Shown: positions 7,834 through 17,204, counted from the stretch's first letter. The stretch: 62,310 bases of DNA from Sphingosinicella sp. YJ22 (GCF_011320075.1 NZ_JAANPA010000015.1:1-62310); one strand, 5' to 3'. Program-made: numbers and translations. The notes: generated by a model from the sequence alone, not told the origin.

Positions 7834-8652
7834 ATGGGACGGGTCGACGCCATAAACCGCGGCATGGAGCAGGTAAGCCCGTTGGCCTCGGTCGAGATCC
7901 CGTCCCTCCAGGGCCGGGTCAGCGACGAGGAGTGGAAGATCCGGGTCGACCTCGCCGCCGCCTACCGCATGGTCGCGCATTTCGGCTGGGACGACCTCAT
8001 CTTCACCCACCTGTCGGCGCGGGTGCCGGGTCCGGACCACCATTTCCTCTTGAACCCCTACAACCTCATGTTCGAGGAGGTCACAGCGTCGTCGCTGGTC
8101 AAGGTCGACGCGGGCGGCAATCCGGTCGAGCCGACGCCGTTCATCACCAACCCGGCCGGCTTCGTCATCCATTCGGCGCTGCACATGGCGCGCGAGAGTG
8201 CCCATGCAGTCATGCACCTCCATACCCCGCACGGCCAGGCGGTGTCGGCGCATCGCGACGGCCTGCTGCCGCTGACCCAGACCGCGATGCTGGTCCGCGA
8301 CGAAATCGCCTTCCACGAATATGAAGGCGTCGCGGTCGACCTTGATGAACGCCAACGCCTCGTCGAGGACCTCGGCGACAAGAGCCTGATGCTTCTGCGC
8401 AACCACGGCACGCTCGCCACCGGCGAGAGCGTCGGCGAATGCTTCATCAAGCTCTATTATCTCGAGCGGGCCTGCCAGGCGCAGGTGATGGCGCTCGCCG
8501 CGGGCGAGGCCAATGTCGGCCATCCTCCGCAGGGTTCGCCCGAAGTCACCGCCGAGCAGGGCAAGGTCGGTCTCAAGGTCGTCGCCCAGGCACTCGCCTG
8601 GCCGGCCCTGCTGCGCAAGGCCTACCGGCTCGACCCGACCTTCGCGAGCTGA
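7834..8652 (+). CDS. Class II aldolase/adducin-family protein
   Basis: The product has 272 residues. The fold is shown by WDDLIFTHLSARVPG, the metal-binding HLHTPHGQAVS and LLRNHGTLATGES. In this family the His residues bind zinc or another divalent metal in sugar-phosphate aldolases and epimerases, while adducin-like members have no defined reaction. This longer bacterial subgroup with an N-terminal extension is usually annotated only to family. It starts 18 bases after maiA and is probably co-transcribed. Its stop abuts the stop of the convergent hydrolase operon. Confidence 0.85.
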   Translation: MGRVDAINRGMEQVSPLASVEIPSLQGRVSDEEWKIRVDLAAAYRMVAHFGWDDLIFTHLSARVPGPDHHFLLNPYNLMFEEVTASSLVKVDAGGNPVEPTPFITNPAGFVIHSALHMARESAHAVMHLHTPHGQAVSAHRDGLLPLTQTAMLVRDEIAFHEYEGVAVDLDERQRLVEDLGDKSLMLLRNHGTLATGESVGECFIKLYYLERACQAQVMALAAGEANVGHPPQGSPEVTAEQGKVGLKVVAQALAWPALLRKAYRLDPTFAS

Positions 8653-9552
8653 TCAGCCGCGTTCGCCGCTTCGGGCCGGGGCGGCGAGGAAATTACGCGC
8701 TTCACCCACGAACACATCAGGCTGGTCGTACATGATGAAGTGGCGCGCGTTCGGCACGCGCTGAAGCCGAGCGCCCGCGAGGTTGCGGTAGGACAGCTGG
8801 TAATATTGATCCATCTGCGCGTCGGTGACCGGCGCTCCGGTCGGCGTGACGTAGAGCACCGTCGTCGGCGCAGTGATCCGGCCGAGCTCGGGCTTCAGAT
8901 CGGTGGTGATCAACTCGTACATCGAGCGCCCGGAGACGGAGCGGTCGCTCGCCATCGTGTCGGCGATGGCGGCGGGGCGCTCGCTCTCGGTGGCGATCAT
9001 GCCGGCCAGGGTCTGCTCGTTGCGGGCGCGATAGGCCTCCGCCGGGCTGTCGGCGATACCGGCGCGGACCTGCTCGGCGATGGAGCGCACCGCCTCGGGC
9101 GACTGGCCCGGCCCGAACATGTCCCCAAGCGAGGGCAGCATGTCGACGACCATCAGCCGGCTCACCCGCTCGGGGTGGCGCGCGGCGACCATCATGCCGA
9201 TCGTGCCGCCCATCGAATGGCCGATCACCGCCGACGGGCGTCCGATGACCTCGCCGATATAGCGCGCGATCTCCTCGGCGACGGGCGCGGCGACCGGGCC
9301 GGTGCCGGCATTGCCCTCGGCGGGAACGCCGGCGAAACCCTTCACCTGGACGAGGTGATAGCGATAGCCGGGCAAGGCCTGGACCAGCCCGCGCCACACG
9401 CGCGGCGACGATCCGAGGCCGTGGACCAGCACGACGTCGGGGCCCGACCCGGTGGTGGTGACGGCGATCCGATCGGAGCGGAACTGCGCCTGGGCCGGCG
9501 CGACGAAACCGAAGAGCAAAACCAGCCCGATCAGAAAATGACGACGCAGCAT
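8653..9552 (-). CDS. Secreted alpha/beta hydrolase
   Basis: The product has 299 residues. The frame is open far upstream, but ATG 9552 is preceded by GGGGGAGA and starts a clear Sec signal (MLRRHFLIGLVLLFGFVAPAQAQ), so it is the start. The motifs VLVHGLGSS (oxyanion region), IGHSMGGTIGMM (nucleophile Ser) and PNARHFIMYDQPD (His) define the fold. It is likely a periplasmic esterase or lactonase of unknown substrate. It is the last gene of the minus-strand run with the MFS and TonB receptor genes, 32 bases after the MFS stop. Confidence 0.87.
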   Translation of the reverse strand: MLRRHFLIGLVLLFGFVAPAQAQFRSDRIAVTTTGSGPDVVLVHGLGSSPRVWRGLVQALPGYRYHLVQVKGFAGVPAEGNAGTGPVAAPVAEEIARYIGEVIGRPSAVIGHSMGGTIGMMVAARHPERVSRLMVVDMLPSLGDMFGPGQSPEAVRSIAEQVRAGIADSPAEAYRARNEQTLAGMIATESERPAAIADTMASDRSVSGRSMYELITTDLKPELGRITAPTTVLYVTPTGAPVTDAQMDQYYQLSYRNLAGARLQRVPNARHFIMYDQPDVFVGEARNFLAAPARSGERG

Positions 9553-9584
9553 GTGAGTCTCCCCCAGTCTCCCGAGCGGGAGCC

Positions 9585-10874
9585 CTACCTGTACCAGTCT
9601 TTTGCCAAGCGCTTCGATGCGATGAAATAGAGCAGCGAGCTCAGCAGGTAGAAGACGAGGCCGTAGAGGATCGAGTAGCGCAGCGAGTCCTCGCCATAGG
9701 CTGCGGTCATCGAATCCGACATGAAGCCGAGGAAGAAGATTCCGAAGCCGATCCCGATCAGGTTGTTGATGAACAGGAAGCTCGCCGAGGCGGTGGCGCG
9801 CATGTTGGGCGGGACGATGTGCTGGACCGCGGCGATGACGGGGCCGAGCCAGGCGAGCGCCAGCATCTGGCCGATCGCGAACAGGATCCAGCCGATGGTC
9901 AGGCTGGGCGCGAACAGGCCGGCCGCGAAGACCGGAGCCGAAATCATGAAGCAGACCGCCGGAATGAGGGCGTAGGTGCCGGGCCGGTCGGGGCCGGTGC
10001 GGTCGCCGAGCCAGCCGCCGAGCAACGTGCCGGCGATTCCGCCGACGAGCACGATCGAGCCGTAGAACCAGCTGACCTCGACCAGTTCGAGGTCGAAGCT
10101 GCGGCTGAAGAAGCTCGGCAGCCAGAAGATCAGGCCGTAGCCGAGGATCGAGCCGGAAGCGGCGCCGAACGACAGCAGCCAGAAGCTCGGCGTCCGCGCC
10201 AGCTGCGCCGCGACCACTCCGAATGGCGGCGCCGGCTCGCTCGCCTGTCCATCGGCCGTGTCGAAGCCGCCACGCACCGGCTCCTTGATGCCGATCCGGA
10301 CGAGCAGGGCCGCTGGCAGGCCGGCGAGGCCGACGATGATGAAGGCCGAGCGCCAGTCGAGATTGCTGGCGATCCAGCCGCCGAAGAACACGCCGAGCGC
10401 CGAGCCGATCGGGATCCCGAGCGAGAACAGTGCCAGCGCCCGCGCTCGCCGCTCCTTGGGGAAGAAATCCGAGATGAGGGCGTAGGACGGCGCGACCCCG
10501 CCCGCCTCGCCGATGCCGACGCCCATGCGGGCGAGGAACAGGTGCCAGAAATTCTGTGCGAGGCCGCACAGGGCGGTGAAGGCGCTCCACAAGGCGACCG
10601 AGAAAGCGATGATGTTGACCCGGTTCTTGCGGTCGGCGAGCCACGCCACCGGAATGGCGATGCCGCTGTAGAACAGGGCGAAGGCGATCCCGCCCATCAG
10701 GCTGAGCTGGGTGTCGGTGAGCTGCAGCTCCGCCTTGATCGGGATGGCGAGCACCCCGATGATCTGGCGGTCGATGAAATTGAAGATGTAGGCGAGGAGC
10801 AGGATCGCCAGCACGCGCCCGCCGGGGGTCGTGCGTACCGGCGCCCCCATCCCGCTCCTCGCCTGATCGCTCAC
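9585..10874 (-). CDS. MFS transporter, Spinster-type
   Basis: The product has 429 residues with twelve predicted membrane segments. It starts with GTG overlapping the TonB receptor stop (GTGA), which indicates translational coupling. FIDRQIIGVL and the segment RMGVGIGEAGGVAPSYALISD are hallmarks of the Spinster-like MFS group common in sphingomonads. WLADRKNRVN is the MFS loop 2-3 motif. It probably moves an organic acid or lipid-like product across the inner membrane, matching the outer-membrane receptor encoded just upstream. The substrate is not predictable from sequence. Confidence 0.88.
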   Translation of the reverse strand: MSDQARSGMGAPVRTTPGGRVLAILLLAYIFNFIDRQIIGVLAIPIKAELQLTDTQLSLMGGIAFALFYSGIAIPVAWLADRKNRVNIIAFSVALWSAFTALCGLAQNFWHLFLARMGVGIGEAGGVAPSYALISDFFPKERRARALALFSLGIPIGSALGVFFGGWIASNLDWRSAFIIVGLAGLPAALLVRIGIKEPVRGGFDTADGQASEPAPPFGVVAAQLARTPSFWLLSFGAASGSILGYGLIFWLPSFFSRSFDLELVEVSWFYGSIVLVGGIAGTLLGGWLGDRTGPDRPGTYALIPAVCFMISAPVFAAGLFAPSLTIGWILFAIGQMLALAWLGPVIAAVQHIVPPNMRATASASFLFINNLIGIGFGIFFLGFMSDSMTAAYGEDSLRYSILYGLVFYLLSSLLYFIASKRLAKDWYR

Positions 10875-13252
10875 CGGAAGTTCAAGCCCACGGTGAGGAA
10901 GACCTGCGCCGGATTGCCGTAATAAGCGGTCAGCACGCCGGTGCTGCCGAGCGTCGAGCTGAGGCCCGGCTGGCCGTTGGCGAGGATGAACTGACCCGTA
11001 TCGGGGTTCTGCCGGAGGAAGTTGTAGCCAGACACGATATAGCGCTCATCCGTGATGTTCTTGGCGTGAAGCCCGATCGAATAGCGGTCGTCGTCCGAAC
11101 GCCACACCAGGCTCGCATCCCACAACGCGTAGGCCGGCTGGTCGAGCATCGGAGTGGCAAGCTCGAATTGCTGACTGTCGCCTCGGTAGGACACCGTGGT
11201 GATCGCGTTGAGCATGCCGCCCGCGAGCGGGATGCCGTAGTTGAGCGTACCGCTCGCCGTCAAATCCGGAGTGTTCTGGATCGCCCGGCGATCGGCCACG
11301 TCGATGCCGCGGGCGTCGACATATTCGTCGAACTGGGCGTCGAGATAGCCGATCGCAAAGCTGAAGTTGAGCGAGTCGCCGGAGCGGCCGAAATTGCGCG
11401 CGAGCACCGCATTGCCTTCGAATTCGATGCCCCTGAAGGTCGCCGCGGCGGCGTTGGTGGTGATCCCGATGAACTGCTGCACGCCGCCGATCACCGCGCC
11501 GACCGAGCCCGGGATCTGGACGTCCTGATAGTCGGCATGGAAGCCGACCAGGCTGAAGTTGAGGCGGCGATCGAAGAAGGAGGCGCGCCAGCCCAGCTCG
11601 TAGCTGTCCACCGTTTCCGGATCGAAGCTGAAGAAGTCATAGACCTCCTGTGGGCTGCACGCGCCGCCGGTCGGCGTTCGGCAGGCGGTGGCGACGCCGC
11701 GCGGATCGAAGCCGCCGCCTTTGAAGCCGCGCGAATAGGAGGCGTAGATGTTCATGTCCTCGGTCGGGCGGAAGCTGACCGACGCGCGCGGCGTGAACTC
11801 CTCGAAGTTCGCAGAGCCGGTGAAGTCGGTCTGCGGGAGGAGCAGGGTGCCGGTGCCCCCGAAGAAGGGCGAGCCGCCGCCGATGAACAGGTTGCGCACG
11901 ATGTCCGAGGTGCGCTCGTCCCAGGTGTAGCGGCCGCCGACCGAGACGCTGAACTGGTCGCTGATGTCCCAGGTGATGTCGGTGAACAGCGCGTAGGTCT
12001 CGGTATCGACGTCGCCGAAGGTGAGCGCGGTCACCGTCCCCGGCAGCCGCACGTCGAAGATCGTGCGGGAATTGGCGTCGAGATAGTAGAAGCCGAGCAG
12101 CGCGTTGACGTTGCCGATGTCGACCAGCGCCTGCACCTCCTGGCTGAGCTGCTCGTTCTCGTAGACCGCGGGCACGTCGACATCGACCGCCGGAAGCGCG
12201 TCGAAATCGATCGGCGTGCCGCTCTCGTCCATGCGCACCGCAGTGATGCTGCGCAGGGTCAGCCAGTCGGTCGGCTCGGCCTGGGCGTAGAGCGAGACGC
12301 CGTGGGATTCGACGCGCTGGTCGGGATCGAGCAGGCCGCCCCGCGTATCGTACACATTAGGCAGCACCGGGATGCCGCCGTTGAGGCTCGGGATGAGGCG
12401 ATGGCCGCCGCGCGGATTGCTGTCGTCGACGGTGATGTCGCCCGACAGCCGAACGAAGATTCGGCCGGATTCCGGCGCGACCTCGAGCAGGGCACGGCCG
12501 GCCCAGATGTCGCGGTTGTAATTGGCCTGGCCGGTGGTGAGGTTCTCGCCGAAGCCGCCGCGCGACAGACGGGCGACGGTGGCGCCAGCGCGAACCGCGG
12601 GATCGCCGACCGGCGTGCTGACTCCGACGACCAGGTCGGCATGATCGTAATTGCCGACCGTCCCGCGCACCCGCAGGCTCGGCGTTTCGGGCAGGCGGCG
12701 GGAGACATATTTGATCGCGCCGCCGATCGTGTTGCGGCCGTAGAGCGTGCCCTGCGGCCCGCGCAGCACCTCGATCCGCTCGACGTCGTAGAGGTCGAGC
12801 AAAGCGGCCTGCGGGCGGTTCAGGTAGACGTCGTCGATATAGACGCCGACGCCGGCCTCGAAGCCCGCGACCGGGTCCTGCTGGCCGACGCCGCGGATGA
12901 AGGCGGTGAGCGTCGAGTTGGTGCCGCGCGACGCCTCGATCGTGACGTTCGGCGTGGTCTCGCCGATGTCGGTGAGGTCCTGAGCGCCGACCGCCTCGAG
13001 CTGCTCGCCGGTATAAGCGGTGATCGCGACCGGAACGTCGATCAGCCGCTCGGCGCGGCGGCGGGCGGTGACGGTGATGAAATTGTCGCCGCCTTGGACG
13101 GTTTCATCCACGACACCCTGGTCCGGGGACTCGCTGGTCGACAGGTCCTGGGCCGCCTGGTCGTCCTGGGCGAGGGCCGGGGCGGCAACGAGCAGGGCGC
13201 CGGCGGCGACGCCGAGCTTCAGGCCAACGAGCATCCTTTGCTTCAACATCAT
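10871..13252 (-). CDS. TonB-dependent outer membrane receptor
   Basis: The product has 793 residues. The signal peptide is GVAAGALLVAAPALAQ. The plug domain is seen in ITVTARRRAERLIDVPVAITAY, TPNVTIEASRGTNSTLTAFI and LRGPQGTLYGRNTIGGAI. The beta-barrel ends in a final phenylalanine-rich strand (FLTVGLNFR). It belongs to the large sphingomonad receptor class that imports organic substrates rather than siderophores. The start has a strong AGGAGG that lies inside the end of the upstream hydrolase gene, and the stop overlaps the MFS start. Two adjacent ATGs (13252 and 13249) are possible starts. Confidence 0.92.
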   Translation of the reverse strand: MMLKQRMLVGLKLGVAAGALLVAAPALAQDDQAAQDLSTSESPDQGVVDETVQGGDNFITVTARRRAERLIDVPVAITAYTGEQLEAVGAQDLTDIGETTPNVTIEASRGTNSTLTAFIRGVGQQDPVAGFEAGVGVYIDDVYLNRPQAALLDLYDVERIEVLRGPQGTLYGRNTIGGAIKYVSRRLPETPSLRVRGTVGNYDHADLVVGVSTPVGDPAVRAGATVARLSRGGFGENLTTGQANYNRDIWAGRALLEVAPESGRIFVRLSGDITVDDSNPRGGHRLIPSLNGGIPVLPNVYDTRGGLLDPDQRVESHGVSLYAQAEPTDWLTLRSITAVRMDESGTPIDFDALPAVDVDVPAVYENEQLSQEVQALVDIGNVNALLGFYYLDANSRTIFDVRLPGTVTALTFGDVDTETYALFTDITWDISDQFSVSVGGRYTWDERTSDIVRNLFIGGGSPFFGGTGTLLLPQTDFTGSANFEEFTPRASVSFRPTEDMNIYASYSRGFKGGGFDPRGVATACRTPTGGACSPQEVYDFFSFDPETVDSYELGWRASFFDRRLNFSLVGFHADYQDVQIPGSVGAVIGGVQQFIGITTNAAAATFRGIEFEGNAVLARNFGRSGDSLNFSFAIGYLDAQFDEYVDARGIDVADRRAIQNTPDLTASGTLNYGIPLAGGMLNAITTVSYRGDSQQFELATPMLDQPAYALWDASLVWRSDDDRYSIGLHAKNITDERYIVSGYNFLRQNPDTGQFILANGQPGLSSTLGSTGVLTAYYGNPAQVFLTVGLNFR

Positions 13253-13253
13253 C

Positions 13254-14108
13254 CTATCCTCCTGTTTCGCAATTCAATTTGGTGCTGGTGACTGGCGGCA
13301 GGCTCGCCGCGAATTCGGTGACGGTCCGGTTGAACAAGCCCGGCTCCTCGAGGTGCGGGGCGTGGCCAGACCGGGCGAAGCGGACCGCCCGAGCGTTGGG
13401 CAAGGCCGCGACGAGGTGGTCGGCGGTGTCGGCGCCGTAGAGCTGGCTCTGCGCGCCGTGGACAATCAGGGTGGGGTGGCGAATCTCGCTGAGCAGAGGC
13501 CGCAGATCCTGCTGCTCGAGCGAGGCCCACAGCTCGGCAATCGCCGCCGAATCGTTGCGGGCGAACTCCCCGCTCGCCCATTCGGCGGTCGCGCGCTGCG
13601 CCTCGGCCACGGGCTGGGCGAAGATCGCCTGGCCGGCGTTGGCCGCGAAGGCGGGATAGTCGTCGCGGATGGCGGCGGAGCGGGCTTCGCATGCCTCGGG
13701 CGACAGGCCGAGGTCCCAGTCCGCGGCATTGCGGACGCGCGCGGTCATGTCGACGACGACGGCGCCGGCGAAGCGGCTTGCCGCCGGCCCGGCCAGCACA
13801 TGCCACAGGATCGTCGCGCCGAGCGACCAGCCGACTCCGATCGCATCGTGGAGGTCGAGCGCCGCGGCCAGCTCCGCGACGTCGGCGGCCGCCCGCTCGA
13901 CCGTGACGTTGGCGGCGTCGGAACGGCCATGGCCGCGCAGGTCGACGGCGATGAGACGGAAACGGTCGGCGAGCGCGGCCTGCTCGCGAAAGAAGCCGCC
14001 ATGCGCCATCAGGCCGTGCAGCAGCAGGAGCGGCCGCGCCGAAGCGTGGCGCGGGCCTTCGTCGCGATAGGCGATCACGCCGCCGTCAGATGCGGTGAAT
14101 GCTTCCAA
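13254..14108 (-). CDS. Alpha/beta hydrolase (cytoplasmic)
   Basis: The product is about 284 residues. Motifs are LLLHGLMAHGGFF, VDLRGHGRSDA, GVGWSLGATI (nucleophile Ser) and RFARSGHAPHLEEPG (catalytic His). No signal peptide is visible, so it acts inside the cell, unlike its distal partner at 8653-9552. I chose TTG 14108 because GGGAGGGG lies just before it and the residues beyond look non-coding. An in-frame TTG at 14186 would add 26 residues without a Shine-Dalgarno. It is the first gene of the operon feeding the TonB receptor. The substrate is unknown; ester or lactone cleavage is the family expectation. Confidence 0.82.
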   Translation of the reverse strand: MEAFTASDGGVIAYRDEGPRHASARPLLLLHGLMAHGGFFREQAALADRFRLIAVDLRGHGRSDAANVTVERAAADVAELAAALDLHDAIGVGWSLGATILWHVLAGPAASRFAGAVVVDMTARVRNAADWDLGLSPEACEARSAAIRDDYPAFAANAGQAIFAQPVAEAQRATAEWASGEFARNDSAAIAELWASLEQQDLRPLLSEIRHPTLIVHGAQSQLYGADTADHLVAALPNARAVRFARSGHAPHLEEPGLFNRTVTEFAASLPPVTSTKLNCETGG

Positions 14109-14201
14109 GACCCCTCCCGGCGCTGCGCCCCTGTTCGGAGTCTCGCCCTTCGACCGGCTTGTGCAATTCTCCGAAACCTGAGTCAAGGTTCATGTTGAGG
14201 A

Positions 14202-14217
14202 CTGAACCGTGATTCAG
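14202..14217. promoter_or_regulatory. Candidate TetR operator between divergent units
   Basis: CTGAACCGTGATTCAG is an inverted repeat with five-base arms (CTGAA/TTCAG) and a six-base spacer, placed between the minus-strand hydrolase-TonB operon and the plus-strand TetR gene. TetR regulators commonly bind such dyads between divergent promoters. No binding data exist here. Confidence 0.45.
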
Positions 14218-14343
14218 CTTGTCTCGCGGGCAGGTTGGAGGCAGGCTCGGGTTGGAACCTCGACTGCCGCATATATGCAGCGGGGCCGGCTGCTCCGGGA
14301 CCGTCCCCACGATCGGACAATCGGAGATGCTGCGGGAGGGACG

Positions 14344-14952
14344 ATGACGGAAGGCCAGGCGATCGCCGACAAGACGCCGCGCACCGAACGGGGGCGGAGG
14401 ACCCTGCGCAAGCTGCTCGAGGCGGCCGCGCAGGAGTTCGGCACCCGCGGTTATCACGACGCCGCGATCACCGGCATCACGGCCCGCGCCGGAGTCGCGC
14501 TGGGCAGCTTCTATACCTATTTCGAGTCCAAGGAGGCGGTGTTCCGCGCGCTCGTCAAGGACATGAGCCACGCGGTGCGCAGCCATGTCGCCGAAGCCGT
14601 CAAGGACGCGCCGGACCGGCTCACCGCTGAGCGGACCGGGCTCGCCGCCTTCATCGCCTTCACCCGCAAGCATCCCGAGCTCTACCGCATCATCGAGGAG
14701 GCCCAGTTCGTCGCCGAGGACGTGTACCGGCAGCATTATCTGACCTTCGTCGACGGCTATCGCCGCAACCTGTCGGCGGCGCGCGGCCGCGGCGAGATCA
14801 GCGAGGGGCCGGACGAGCTCCGCGCCTGGATGCTGATCGGAATGAGCGTGTTTCTCGGCATGCGCTACGGCATCTGGGAGCAGGACCTGTCGCCGGACGA
14901 GGTCGCCGACGAGACGATCCGCTTCATCTCGGAAGGGCTCGCGGTGCGATGA
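14344..14952 (+). CDS. TetR/AcrR-family transcriptional regulator
   Basis: The product has 202 residues from ATG 14344, behind GGGAGGGACG; the longer frame from 14209 lacks support. The N-terminal HTH reads TLRKLLEAAAQEFGTRGYHD, ITGITARAGVALGSFYTYF and ESKEAVFRALV. The C-terminal half is an effector-binding helical domain. It overlaps the acyl-CoA ligase by four bases (ATGA) and diverges from the hydrolase-TonB operon. It is therefore the probable repressor of the block, responding to a substrate or acyl-CoA intermediate, though the ligand is inference. Confidence 0.88.
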   Translation: MTEGQAIADKTPRTERGRRTLRKLLEAAAQEFGTRGYHDAAITGITARAGVALGSFYTYFESKEAVFRALVKDMSHAVRSHVAEAVKDAPDRLTAERTGLAAFIAFTRKHPELYRIIEEAQFVAEDVYRQHYLTFVDGYRRNLSAARGRGEISEGPDELRAWMLIGMSVFLGMRYGIWEQDLSPDEVADETIRFISEGLAVR

Positions 14953-16433
14953 TCCGCGACCTGCCCGACCTGCTCGCCAGCCGCGCCATGCTGTCCGGCG
15001 GCATGGTCGCGCTCGAGGAGACGGCGACGGGCGCGACGCTCACTTATGCCGAGCTCGACCGGCGCGCCTCGCGGGCCGCGGCGATGCTGGCCGGGCGCGG
15101 CGTGAAGGCAGGCGACCGGGTCGCGATCCTGTGCCGCAACCGCGCCGCCTTCTTCGAATTGCTGTTCGGCTGCGCGCGGATCGGCGCGGTGCTTGTGCCA
15201 TTGAACTGGCGGATGCCGGCGCTCGAGCTCGACTCGCTCGTGGCGCATGCCGAGCCGGCGCTGCTGTGCCACGGCGCCGAATGCAGGGCGTTGGTGGACG
15301 AACTCGTGGCGCGCCCCGAGACTCTCGATCTGGACCATGATTACGAGCGGCTGCTCGCGGCCGCGCCGCCGGTCGAGGCCCGCGCGACCTGGCCGGCAGG
15401 CGACACCTGGTATTTGCTCTACACGTCGGGAACCACCGGCCGGCCCAAGGGCGTCATCTACACCTACGCCATGGCGCTCGCCAATTTCATCAACGTCGGC
15501 AGCGCCACCGGCCTCGGCGCGGCCGACCGGGTCGCGGCCTTTCTACCCTTGTTCCACACCGCCGGAATCAATCTCTATGCGCTGCCGGCCCTGTTCGCCG
15601 GCGGGCGGGTGCTGGTCATGGCCGGCTTCGAGGCGGGCGCGCTGCTCCGGCTTATCGAGGAGCGGCGCATCGACCTGCTGTTCGGGGTGCCGACCATCTT
15701 CCACGATCTCATCGAGCATCCCGGCTTCGCCTCGGCGCCGCTGGGCCAGGTGCGCCACTGGGGCTGCGGCGGCGCGGCGCTGCCCGACCGGCTTGCCGAG
15801 CGCTACCGTGAAGCCGGCATCCGGCTGTGCAGCGGGATGGGCATGACCGAAACCGGGCCGATGGCGCTGCTGATGTCGCCGGAAGACGCCTGGGACCGGA
15901 TCGGGTCGGTCGGCAGGCCGCAACTGCTGTGCAGCGCGCGCATCGTCGACGAAGCCGGCCGCGACCTTCCGGACGGTGCGGTCGGCGAATTGCTGTTCGC
16001 CGGGCCGGCCGTAACCCCCGGCTATTGGCGCGACGAGGAAGCGACTCGCGCCGCCTTCACGGCGGACAGCTGGCTGAGGTCGGGCGATCTCGCCCGCCGC
16101 GACGCCGACGGCCTCTATTGGGTGTCGGGGCGCCGCAAGGAGATGTTCGTGTCGGGCGGCGAGAACGTCTACCCGGCCGAGGTCGAGAAAGTGCTCGCCT
16201 GCCATCCCGCCGTGATGGACGCCGCGGTGCTTGCCGTGCCCGACACGCGCTGGGGGGAGACGGGCGAGGCCTATGTCCAGCTCGCGCCCGGGACCGGCGC
16301 GCTGCCGCCCGAGGACCTGCGCGCCTTCTGCCGCGCCCGGCTCGCGCCGTACAAGGTGCCGAAGAGCTTTCGCTTCGTCGAAGATTTTCCGCGCACCTCT
16401 GCCGGCAAGATCCAGAAGCACCTGCTCGCCTGA
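14949..16433 (+). CDS. Acyl-CoA synthetase / AMP-dependent ligase
   Basis: The product has 494 residues, typical for class I adenylate-forming ligases. The AMP-binding P-loop motif YTSGTTGRPKGV is near residue 155, followed by LPLFHTAGI, GMGMTETGPM, a hinge segment SGDLARRDADGLYWVSGRRK and the catalytic-lysine region RTSAGKIQK at the C-terminus. It would activate a carboxylic acid to its CoA thioester through an acyl-adenylate. Coupled to a TetR and facing hydrolase and TonB genes, it likely activates the acid released by those hydrolases. Chain length or aromatic preference is not visible. Confidence 0.9.
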   Translation: MIRDLPDLLASRAMLSGGMVALEETATGATLTYAELDRRASRAAAMLAGRGVKAGDRVAILCRNRAAFFELLFGCARIGAVLVPLNWRMPALELDSLVAHAEPALLCHGAECRALVDELVARPETLDLDHDYERLLAAAPPVEARATWPAGDTWYLLYTSGTTGRPKGVIYTYAMALANFINVGSATGLGAADRVAAFLPLFHTAGINLYALPALFAGGRVLVMAGFEAGALLRLIEERRIDLLFGVPTIFHDLIEHPGFASAPLGQVRHWGCGGAALPDRLAERYREAGIRLCSGMGMTETGPMALLMSPEDAWDRIGSVGRPQLLCSARIVDEAGRDLPDGAVGELLFAGPAVTPGYWRDEEATRAAFTADSWLRSGDLARRDADGLYWVSGRRKEMFVSGGENVYPAEVEKVLACHPAVMDAAVLAVPDTRWGETGEAYVQLAPGTGALPPEDLRAFCRARLAPYKVPKSFRFVEDFPRTSAGKIQKHLLA

Positions 16434-16640
16434 CCCAGCGCAGGTGCGGCGGGGCGCGCCGCCAAAGGGGGGAATGGAGCGCGTCCCGCCGCTCTACTGG
16501 CACGGCCGCCACTGGGACACGCGGCCGACGCTCGATCGTAGATAGTGAAACTTGTTGAACCGGCTGTTGCCGGCGGCCTGCGGGTTCCACGGTCAAATCC
16601 GGGACTGAACCTTTCCACCTCTGAAACGTCTTGGCCGGCA

Positions 16641-17204
16641 ATGGCCGATCCCAACCGCTATCCCCTGCTCGCGGCGCCGCACATCCGGCTGATGGGCTTC
16701 ATCGATTACGACATGTACCGGCGTTTCCAGGATGGGCTCGCCGGCGCCCCGGCCGAGGGGCCGATCGTCATCTCGATCACCACGCTCGGCGGCGATCCGG
16801 AGGTCGCCCGGGCGATGGGCGAGGACATCCGGCTGCTCGGCGCCTACCAGGACCGCAGCGCGATCTTCCTCGGCAAGGTCGCGGTCTATTCGGCCGGCGC
16901 GACCTTCATGAGCTATTTCCGCCGCGAGAACCGCTTCCTCACGCGCGGCACACGGATCATGATCCACGAACGGCTGATCACCCGAACGATCACCCTCGAA
17001 GGGCCTTTGCAGCGCTGCGCCTCCAGCCTGAGGGCCACGCTCAACGAGATCGAGCATTCGATCCAGATCGAGGACGAGGGTTTCCAGCTCCTCGTCGATC
17101 AATCCGGGATCGACATCGATGAGCTGCGCCGGAAGGCCCCCGAAAACTGGTATATCGAGGCCGAGGAAGCGCGCGACCTGGGGCTTGTCCTCGACGTCAT
17201 CTAA
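16641..17204 (+). CDS. ClpP-like serine peptidase (S14 family)
   Basis: The product has 187 residues. The ClpP/crotonase fold is seen in PIVISITTLGGDPEVARAM (oxyanion region). A catalytic Ser lies in KVAVYSAGATFM (Ser84) and a His in RIMIHERL (His109). The Ser-His spacing of 25 equals that of canonical ClpP, and Asp158 is a suitable third residue. There is no clpX or clpA beside it and the sequence is clearly divergent from housekeeping ClpP (no GxAASMGA). No Shine-Dalgarno is evident. The preceding 207 bases hold only a GC-rich palindromic patch. The substrate is unknown. Confidence 0.8.
   Translation: MADPNRYPLLAAPHIRLMGFIDYDMYRRFQDGLAGAPAEGPIVISITTLGGDPEVARAMGEDIRLLGAYQDRSAIFLGKVAVYSAGATFMSYFRRENRFLTRGTRIMIHERLITRTITLEGPLQRCASSLRATLNEIEHSIQIEDEGFQLLVDQSGIDIDELRRKAPENWYIEAEEARDLGLVLDVI

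Noticed and set aside
8653..10644. A single 663-residue hydrolase including an N-terminal extension
   Set aside because: The extension overlaps the MFS gene in another frame and has no domain; a Shine-Dalgarno and signal peptide mark ATG 9552 as the true start.
11066..13291. A 741-residue open frame antisense to the TonB receptor
   Set aside because: The receptor is complete with signal, plug and barrel end; the antisense product lacks any domain.
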